NCBI GenBank assembly: GCA_036510575.1
Contig: DATCDR010000001.1
Coordinates: 1-5,328, forward strand
Direction: 5' to 3'
DNA length: 5,328 nt
From: DATCDR01 sp036510575
GTDB lineage: Bacteria; Actinomycetota; Acidimicrobiia; Acidimicrobiales; Bog-793
Shown here: positions 1 through 4,896 of the stretch, one piece after another
How the letters are laid out: every line of letters begins with the position of its first letter
How positions within the stretch are numbered: position 1 is the first letter of the stretch
Made by a program: the position numbers and the translations under genes
The notes under the pieces: generated by a model
What the model was told of the DNA's origin: nothing
The model's database searches: none
Seen by the model: the letters and a program-made list of their open reading frames with translations, nothing else

Positions 1-233
1 CCGGAACCGCAGATCCGGGGCAGGGAGCCGACCGTCGGCGAACAGGCGGGAAGTTTCAATGATCGCGGCGCCCCCGAAAAGGGCATTCTCGGCGCGGCAC
101 GACGGCGTGGCAGGTCAGCTAAAGAGAGCTCGTACTTAAGCGGTCACCTAGGAGCGTTACTTCGTGCTGGGAAGCCGCCGGAGTTGCGATAGTCATCAAG
201 TCGAGCGGTTCATGGCTCAGTTCGAAATAGCGG
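1..233. other. Left-edge region without a supportable gene
   Basis: No start codon with a ribosome binding site and no recognisable protein is seen on either strand. Plus-strand frame 1 is open from the window edge to a TAG at 190-192, so it could be the last 63 codons of a gene beginning outside. Its translation matches no family I know, and its second half uses AT-ending codons more than the genes here do. Plus-strand frame 2 is also open, to a TAA at 137-139. This stretch lies downstream of the exporter gene at 830-234. I see no hairpin followed by a T-run that would end that transcript. Confidence 0.4.
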
Positions 234-830
234 TCAGTTCGCCGCGAGCCACGCCGAGTAGCCAGCGAGACCGAACAGCACGACCGCCGTGGCTTTCCTG
301 ATCGTCACGATCTTGAGGAACCTGGGCATTCCTCTTCCGCCGATCACCGCGATTCCGGCAACTGTCCAAAGCGCGGCGAGGGCTCCGAGGCCGACCGAGA
401 ATGGTGAGTGATAGCGGGCCGCAAGATTCGCCGTCAGGATCTGGGTGAGATCACCCCATTCGGCGAGGAAGATCACCACGAATGCGGTGATCGCGATTTG
501 ACGGTGGCTGGTGACTTCCTTCTCGATGAGCTTGCTCTCGCTCGATTTCAGTTTGCTCTCCCTCGCCGCTTCCCGGATCGAGAGGCTCGCACCAACAAAG
601 AAGATGCCGGCGACCGCGGCTTCGAGCGCGCGATGTGGAACGAGCCGAAAGAGGACGACACCAACCGTCGTCGCGATCACGACGTGGCCGAGAAAGGCCG
701 CCGCGGCACCGATCCAGACGGCCAGCGGCTTGCCCCTCGTCGCGAGTACGAGCGACGCGAACATTGTCTTGTCTGGCAGCTCTCCGAGGAAGATGATCGG
801 GAATACCGCGAGAACTATGGCGAAGTGCAT
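234..830 (-). CDS. Gdt1/TMEM165 (UPF0016) family manganese exporter
   Basis: This gene encodes a 198-residue inner-membrane cation exporter of the Gdt1/UPF0016 family, whose bacterial members (such as Mnx and MneA) export Mn2+. Two homologous halves are visible, each starting with the family's acidic signature: E17-L-P-D20-K21-T22 in the first and E124-W-G-D127-L-T-Q130 in the second. About six hydrophobic helices are separated by a charged, Lys/Glu-rich loop at about residues 86-110. The second motif has Leu where the general signature E-x-G-D-K/R-T has a basic residue, and the first has Pro for Gly; from memory this asymmetric pair is normal for actinobacterial members. The frame is open back to an ATG at 962, but that would add 44 hydrophilic residues encoded by the riboswitch itself. 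The ATG at 830 has a good AGGAAGG site and gives the normal family length. The upstream Mn2+ riboswitch independently supports the function. The gene ends in TGA. Confidence 0.93.
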   Translation of the reverse strand: MHFAIVLAVFPIIFLGELPDKTMFASLVLATRGKPLAVWIGAAAAFLGHVVIATTVGVVLFRLVPHRALEAAVAGIFFVGASLSIREAARESKLKSSESKLIEKEVTSHRQIAITAFVVIFLAEWGDLTQILTANLAARYHSPFSVGLGALAALWTVAGIAVIGGRGMPRFLKIVTIRKATAVVLFGLAGYSAWLAAN

Positions 831-835
831 CAGCA

Positions 836-842
836 CCTTCCT
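836..842 (-). promoter_or_regulatory. Ribosome binding site of the Gdt1 gene
   Basis: On the minus strand AGGAAGG lies five bases before the ATG at 830-828. It decides the start, because the longer frame beginning at 962 has no such site and overlaps the riboswitch. Its GAAGG core (840-836) is complementary to CCTTC in the 3' strand of riboswitch helix P1 (901-897), which suggests that access to it is controlled. Confidence 0.8.
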
Positions 843-872
843 GCCAGAACGAAGAGGATCCCTCGCTCTGGC
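843..872 (-). promoter_or_regulatory. Leader hairpin between Mn2+ aptamer and ribosome binding site
   Basis: On the minus strand GCCAGAGCGAGG (872-861) pairs with CTTCGTTCTGGC (854-843) around a six-base loop. This gives a 12-bp stem of ten Watson-Crick and two G-U pairs, ending directly at the AGGAAGG site. No U-run follows, so it is not a standard intrinsic terminator. It more likely belongs to a translation-controlling expression platform, holding the aptamer's 3' strand and the ribosome binding site close together. The 3' arm contains CTTCGTTCTG, an exact copy of bases 900-891 at the end of the aptamer, so alternative partners exist. Confidence 0.6.
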
Positions 873-895
873 TCTGTCGAATAGACACAGCAGAA

Positions 896-996
896 CGAAG
901 GTCTCGCCCACCTCCGACTGTCGTCGCAGGTCCGGCAACCGGGCGCATCGCTGCGCCAGCATGTCGACAGCCGGGTTGGAGGGCTACTCCCCTTCG
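896..996 (-). promoter_or_regulatory. yybP-ykoY manganese riboswitch aptamer
   Basis: The minus strand carries the conserved blocks of the yybP-ykoY family (Rfam RF00080) in order: AAGGGGAGTAGC at 994-983 (loop L1), CTGTCGACATGCTGG at 970-956, and GAGACCTTCG at 905-896 (3' side). The pairings agree. P1 is CGAAGG 996-991 with CCTTCG 901-896. GCCC 984-981 pairs with GGGC 909-906. CTGTCG 970-965 pairs with CGACAG 923-918. GGCGCA 957-952 pairs with TGCGCC 947-942 under a GCGA tetraloop. This family binds Mn2+ between loops L1 and L3 and usually switches expression on. Lying 66 bases ahead of a Gdt1-type Mn2+ exporter, it is in its expected context. Pairings were drawn by hand, so the exact borders are approximate. 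Confidence 0.93.
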
Positions 997-1000
997 GGTC

Positions 1001-1333
1001 CTACGCTAGCCGAGTAATCCCGCGAGCTTCGTGAGGCTCCATAGCGTTCTACGATCGATGAGGCGATCCCTGCGGCGCGTTTGATGGATTTGGTGTTCTC
1101 AGCCCTGCGTCGGCGACCCGTGTCCGCGGAGTAGTGACACATGAAGTGAAGACCGGCGCGTGAGCGAGGCTCTCGACTGCGTCGAATCTGCGACACACGG
1201 TTGCTTGAAGCCAGCGAATTCCCATTCGCATTGTGAGGTTCTGGTGCTCGACGTAGCTGGTCGAGAGGGGCTCGTAAACGGGGCAGATGCGTCGCCTAGC
1301 GAGAATCGGCTGACCTCGCGCTGGCCTTTTTAC
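1001..1333. other. Spacer between transporter gene and Mn2+ riboswitch
   Basis: No convincing gene is present. Open frames on both strands lack ribosome binding sites and resemble no family. One of them, on the minus strand, runs into the riboswitch. The promoter of the riboswitch-exporter transcript should lie at about 1005-1080 on the minus strand, but I see no clear -35/-10 pair there. Downstream of the transporter stop (minus strand, below 1334) there is a weak five-base stem, GCGAG/CTCGC, without a T-run, so no intrinsic terminator can be called. Read-through from the transporter into the riboswitch leader is therefore possible. Confidence 0.5.
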
Positions 1334-2833
1334 TCAGCCGCCAGCGTTAGCGGCCGCGGTCTCGGTCTCGGTCTCGGTATTTGCGTCGTGTGACCGTCGC
1401 CGTCGGGCCACCATCGCGGACGCGGCATCGGAGTCGTGTATCCGTAACGAGAGTGCCGCGCCGACTGCTGCCAGTGCGACGTTTGCCGCGAAGACCCAGT
1501 GGAATGCCGAAATCGACGGACGTCGGTGGACCACGTCACCCCCGCCGAGGGCGAGCACGGTGGCCAGCGCCGCTACGGCTAGGGAACTGAAAGCCCGCTG
1601 AAGCGTGTTGAAGATGGCTGAGGCATGACCGGTCTCCGCAGCGGTGATCTGTGCGAACGCGCTGGCCTGGCTCGGCAACATGATGAACGCCACAGAGACG
1701 CCGAGCGCGAACGTGAGACCTCGGATCTCCCACAGGCTCGTCGAGAGCCCGGCATCTGCGAGCGCACCACAGGTAACGGCCAGCCCGACAAAGCCGGACG
1801 CGAGAAGTCGCCGGGGCCCGATTCGCGGGAAGATCCTCGCGACGATCTGTGTTGTGATGCCGATCGCTATGGCCTCGGGGAAGGTCGACAGGCCCGAGTT
1901 GATAGCGGAGAGCCCTCGTCCTTCTTGGAGGTACAACGACGTGAATATGAGCGACCCGAAGAAGGAGGCGGAGCTGAAGGCAAGGATCGAGCAGCAGCGC
2001 CTAAAGAGTCGGTTGGAGAGCAGATGCAAGTTGAGCAGCGGGTGCTCTCGACGGAGCTCAAGTAGGACGAATGCGGTGATTGTCACTAGCGAGGCACCGC
2101 CCGTGAGGTCCACTTCGGTAGATCCCCAGCCGAGCGTCGCACCCGAGCCGACCGAGAAGAGCAGCAGGCCGAGCCCCCCTCCGCCAAGGACTGCTCCGGG
2201 CAGGTCGAACCTGCCTCGCTTGGGCTCACGGTGTTCAATGAGGAAGAACGCGCCGAAGATGAGCGCCGCCGTGCCGACGGGGAGGTTGATCGTAAAGATC
2301 CAGCGCCACGACTCCCAAGTGACGAGCGAGCCTCCGATGATCGGAGCAGTCGCGGGTGCGATGACACTCACACGCGTAATGAGTCGCGCCACCCCGACGC
2401 GTTGGTCCGACGGATAGGCCCGATAGAGCATGGACATGCCTACGGGCACCATCATCCCGCCGCCGGCGCCTTGAAGGATTCGTGTGACGACGAGCTCGGG
2501 AAGGTTGGCCGCCATCGCACAGAGTAGGGAAGCGGTCGTAAAAGCGCCGACCGCGATAAGAAAGATGCGCTTGCTGCCAAACCGGTCTCCGAGCCACCCC
2601 GACGCCGGGACACACACGGCGATACTCATCAGGTAGACGGTTACCACTCACTGGACAGAGGGAATCGATACGCGAAAGTCGTGCGCCATCGTCGGGAGTG
2701 CGACGTTGACAATCTGACTGTCCATCACGCTCATGAACATCGACGCGCCGTAGACGATCGCGACTGCTCGAGGATGCGGTAGTAGCCGCCGCAGTCCGGT
2801 CGCAGGGGGCTGGCCCGGCGCTCCCGAATTCAT
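1334..2833 (-). pseudogene. DHA2-family (EmrB/QacA-type) drug:H+ antiporter, interrupted by one in-frame stop
   Basis: This is a 499-codon major facilitator gene whose product would be a 14-helix, proton-driven inner-membrane exporter of drugs or metabolites. Hallmarks are MDSQIVNVALP in helix 1 (D38, N43), motif A GWLGDRFGSKR at 79-89 (D83, R84), RILQGAGGG around R118 in helix 4, APATAPIIGG (motif C-like) at 159-168, and the typical WESWRWIFTINLPVG at 173-187. Start and length are normal, and a strong ribosome binding site precedes the ATG at 2833. Codon 62 is TGA (2650-2648), splitting the gene into 61 and 437 residues with no frame change. The flanking residues read SVQ-stop-VVTVYL, where the family has Gln-Trp-Val. 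One G-to-A change of TGG explains it. The rest shows no decay, so this is a very recent nonsense mutation or a base-calling error. The GTG right after the stop has no ribosome binding site. The C-terminus is a short Thr-Glu repeat. Confidence 0.9.
1361..1378 (-). repeat. Hexanucleotide repeat in the 3' end of the antiporter gene
   Basis: Three perfect copies of CTCGGT on the plus strand (ACCGAG on the minus strand) encode Thr-Glu-Thr-Glu-Thr-Glu in the hydrophilic tail of the antiporter. The unit is six bases, so copy-number slippage would preserve the reading frame and only change tail length. Confidence 0.85.
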
Positions 2834-2837
2834 GCGG

Positions 2838-2849
2838 CTCCTTCTCCTC
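2838..2849 (-). promoter_or_regulatory. Ribosome binding site of the antiporter gene
   Basis: The minus strand has an unbroken purine-rich stretch, GAGGAGAAGGAG, ending four bases before the ATG at 2833-2831. It contains two overlapping anti-16S-like cores, so translation initiation should be strong. It fixes the start codon and the 61-residue N-terminal piece as part of a true gene rather than a chance frame. Confidence 0.75.
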
Positions 2850-2979
2850 GGTGCGGCTCAAATGACAATGCCAGGGCGGTGACTTCCGCGATCATCGAGA
2901 CCCGCGGCCCAACGATATCCGCGGCTCGGTGGGCCTCCGCTTGCCAACGTGCGCCAGGCGCGCTTGTATTCGAAGCAGG

Positions 2980-3008
2980 CGGCGTCGCACAAGGCGTGCG
3001 AGTCGCCG
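2980..3008. repeat. Inverted repeat, possible operator
   Basis: CGGCG-TCGCAC (2980-2990) is complementary to GTGCGA-gt-CGCCG (2996-3008) around the spacer AAGGC. The inner 6-5-6 palindrome TCGCAC-AAGGC-GTGCGA is perfect, and the outer five pairs need a two-base bulge. No T-run follows on either strand, so it does not look like a terminator. Its place between two divergent genes would suit a dimeric repressor site, but GC-rich DNA yields such repeats by chance and no regulator gene is visible. Confidence 0.3.
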
Positions 3009-3170
3009 GCCCGGTAACGCAACACCGCGCAATCATGTGGGGTGACGCGGTCATCCGAGGGCTGTGGTCCAGACTGCGTCGGTCCAGCTAGTCGACAGAA
3101 GTTGGAGGATCAGCGCCAACGGATTGCCACGAGTCCGTGGGCCAAGCGGCCGGCTTGGCTTCACCAAGTA

Positions 3171-3177
3171 AAGGGGG
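3171..3177 (+). promoter_or_regulatory. Ribosome binding site of the ThDP enzyme gene
   Basis: AAGGGGG lies six bases before the ATG at 3184-3186. It is the only good site near the start of the frame and supports that ATG as the initiation codon. Confidence 0.75.
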
Positions 3178-3183
3178 ATCGCG

Positions 3184-4890
3184 ATGGAAAGAAAGCACAT
3201 CGAGGCCGAGTTTGTCGCCGAGGCGTACCTGGCGCTTCTAAAGGACCGCGGGGTCAATCGACTTTTCGTAAATGCCGGGACCGACTTCGCGTCGATCGTC
3301 GAGGCGTATGGGCATCAAAAAGAGAGCGGCCTCGACTTTCCGGAGGTGATCGTGTGTGCGCACGAGAATCTCGCGACATCGATGGCGCACGGCACGTATC
3401 TCGGTAACGGGCAGCCCCAGGCGGTAATGCTGCACACGAGCGTTGGCACGGCAAACGCCGTCTGTGCGATCTTCAACGCCAGCCGGGACCGGATTCCGAT
3501 CATATTGACCGCCGGGCGGACGCCACTTTTCGAGCACACGGTGTTCGGCTCGCGAAATGGGCAGATTCACTGGGCGCAGGAGATGTTCGATCAGGCGTCG
3601 ATGGTCCGTGAGCACGTGAAGTGGGATTACGAGCTACGCGATGGCGTCCAAGTGGAAGCCGTCGTGGATCGGGCGATTGAGGTCGCGATGATCGAGCCGA
3701 GGGGGCCCGTCTACCTATCGCTCCCGCGCGAGGTGCTCGCTCGACCCGTTGGTGATCTGGAGATCTGGGCTCGCGGACCTGCTCCAGCTACCGCTGCCTA
3801 CCCGACGCCCGAGTCCGTGGCCGAGCTCGCCGATCTGCTCGCGGCGGCACGTTTCCCGGTCATCGTGACGGCGGCGAGCGGTGCCGACGTCGCGACCGTA
3901 CCGCTGTTGAACGATATATGCATCAGCAACTCGATCGCGGTGGTCGAGAATCGGCCACGGTTCATGAATGTTGCGGGCGACCACCCTCTCCACGTTGGCT
4001 ATGGATTGAATGCGATCTTCGAAGAGGCGGACGTGCTCTGCTTCCTCGACATGGACGTCCCCTGGAGTCCGGGCGCGGCGAACCCGAGGGACGACGCGAC
4101 CGTCGTGCAAACAGGTCCTGACCCGATATTCCTCCGGTATCCAATCCGGAGCCACCGATCGGACCTCACGATCCAAGCGACGACTCGAAATCTGTTGAGC
4201 GCTCTTGGGCCCGCACTCGAGGAGCGACGCGCGAAGGTCGACGTGGATCGCTATGAGCGAATCGCCGAGATCGCGCGCCTGCGCCGTGCCCGTCAGACGG
4301 CCTCGCTCGAGGCGGAGTCGGTCAAGTCGGGACCGATCAGCAAGGGCTTCATAGCGTGGGCTCTTCGTGAGATTCGCCCAGAGGGTGCAATCATCGTCAA
4401 CGAGCTCGGAGCTCCGGCCGAGACCCTCGCCTCAAACGAAGCGGGTACGTACTTCGACACGCCCCCCGCTGGAGGACTTGGATGGGGGCTTCCCGCAGCG
4501 CTCGGACTTCAGCTTGCCCGGCCCGACAAGGTCGTCGTCGCGATGGTGGGAGATGGGTCGTACATCTTCGCAAATCCGGCCGCCTGTCATCATGCGATGG
4601 CGATGCACGATCTGCCCGTGTTGACCATTATCAGCAACAACGGAAAATGGGGCGCGGTCGAGTCTGCAGCTCGAGGGATGTACCCCGAGGGCTACGCGAC
4701 CGCAGCAGGTGAGCTCACGCCGTTGGCCCGACTCGATCCGTCATCTGCATTCGAGAAGTACGCGGAGGCTTCTGGTGGACACGGGGAGTTCGTGGCCGAT
4801 CGAGACGCGCTCATCCCGGCTCTACGGCGGGCACTTCGCGTGGTGCAAGAGGAGCATCGTCACGCCGTCGTAAATGTGGAGTGCGGCTAG
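3184..4890 (+). CDS. ThDP-dependent enzyme, acetolactate-synthase-like
   Basis: This intact 568-residue cytoplasmic enzyme belongs to the pyruvate oxidase/acetolactate synthase superfamily of ThDP enzymes, which decarboxylate 2-oxo acids and may ligate the product to a second carbonyl. The usual three-domain order is present. The N-terminal pyrimidine-binding domain (about 1-190) has catalytic Glu61 in AHENLATSMAHG. A middle domain (about 205-345) contains LDMDVPW (288-294). The C-terminal pyrophosphate domain (about 385-568) has GGLGWGLPAALG (430-441) and the ThDP/Mg motif running from G456-D457-G458-S459 to N485-N486. All cofactor residues I can check are intact and the length is typical. 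From memory it fits the subfamily labelled acetolactate synthase catalytic subunit (PRK08327), whose real substrates are not established. No small regulatory subunit lies next to it, which argues against a housekeeping branched-chain amino acid role. It is divergent from a broken exporter and ends in TAG. Confidence 0.88.
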   Translation: MERKHIEAEFVAEAYLALLKDRGVNRLFVNAGTDFASIVEAYGHQKESGLDFPEVIVCAHENLATSMAHGTYLGNGQPQAVMLHTSVGTANAVCAIFNASRDRIPIILTAGRTPLFEHTVFGSRNGQIHWAQEMFDQASMVREHVKWDYELRDGVQVEAVVDRAIEVAMIEPRGPVYLSLPREVLARPVGDLEIWARGPAPATAAYPTPESVAELADLLAAARFPVIVTAASGADVATVPLLNDICISNSIAVVENRPRFMNVAGDHPLHVGYGLNAIFEEADVLCFLDMDVPWSPGAANPRDDATVVQTGPDPIFLRYPIRSHRSDLTIQATTRNLLSALGPALEERRAKVDVDRYERIAEIARLRRARQTASLEAESVKSGPISKGFIAWALREIRPEGAIIVNELGAPAETLASNEAGTYFDTPPAGGLGWGLPAALGLQLARPDKVVVAMVGDGSYIFANPAACHHAMAMHDLPVLTIISNNGKWGAVESAARGMYPEGYATAAGELTPLARLDPSSAFEKYAEASGGHGEFVADRDALIPALRRALRVVQEEHRHAVVNVECG

Positions 4891-4896
4891 CGATAG

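Larger units (their letters stand above)
2834..3183. other. Divergent intergenic region between antiporter and ThDP enzyme
   Basis: This stretch must hold the promoters of both divergent genes. I cannot assign either with confidence. TTGCCA (2941-2946) followed 17 bases later by TTGTAT is the best plus-strand pair, but the -10 is poor. An inverted repeat sits at 2980-3008. A 74-codon minus-strand frame (3054-2830) overlaps the antiporter start as ATGA, yet it lacks a ribosome binding site and resembles nothing known. No regulator gene is recognisable. Confidence 0.5.

Noticed and set aside
1..192. 3' end of a gene entering from the left (plus-strand frame 1), or a mobile-intron fragment.
   Set aside because: The frame is open to TAG at 190 but matches no recognised family. 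No catalytic intron hallmark (such as a domain V hairpin) is visible.
843..872. Intrinsic terminator ahead of the exporter.
   Set aside because: The 12-bp stem is strong, but the bases after it are AGGAAGG, not a U-run. It borders the ribosome binding site, which suits translational control.
831..962. Start of the exporter at the upstream ATG (962), adding 44 residues.
   Set aside because: The extension is encoded by the riboswitch, is hydrophilic and Arg-rich, has no ribosome binding site, and exceeds normal family length. ATG 830 has AGGAAGG at good spacing.
1160..1393. Plus-strand frame of 77 codons starting at GTG.
   Set aside because: No ribosome binding site, no family resemblance, and its 3' part is the antisense of the antiporter's repeat-rich tail.
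1625..2527. Long plus-strand open frames across the antiporter region.
   Set aside because: They are shadows of the minus-strand transporter, rich in Arg, Glu and Pro, with no domain or ribosome binding site.
2941..2969. Plus-strand promoter TTGCCA - 17 bases - TTGTAT for the ThDP gene.
   Set aside because: The -35 is good but the -10 matches only three of six positions and lacks the key second A. It would also leave a leader of over 200 bases.
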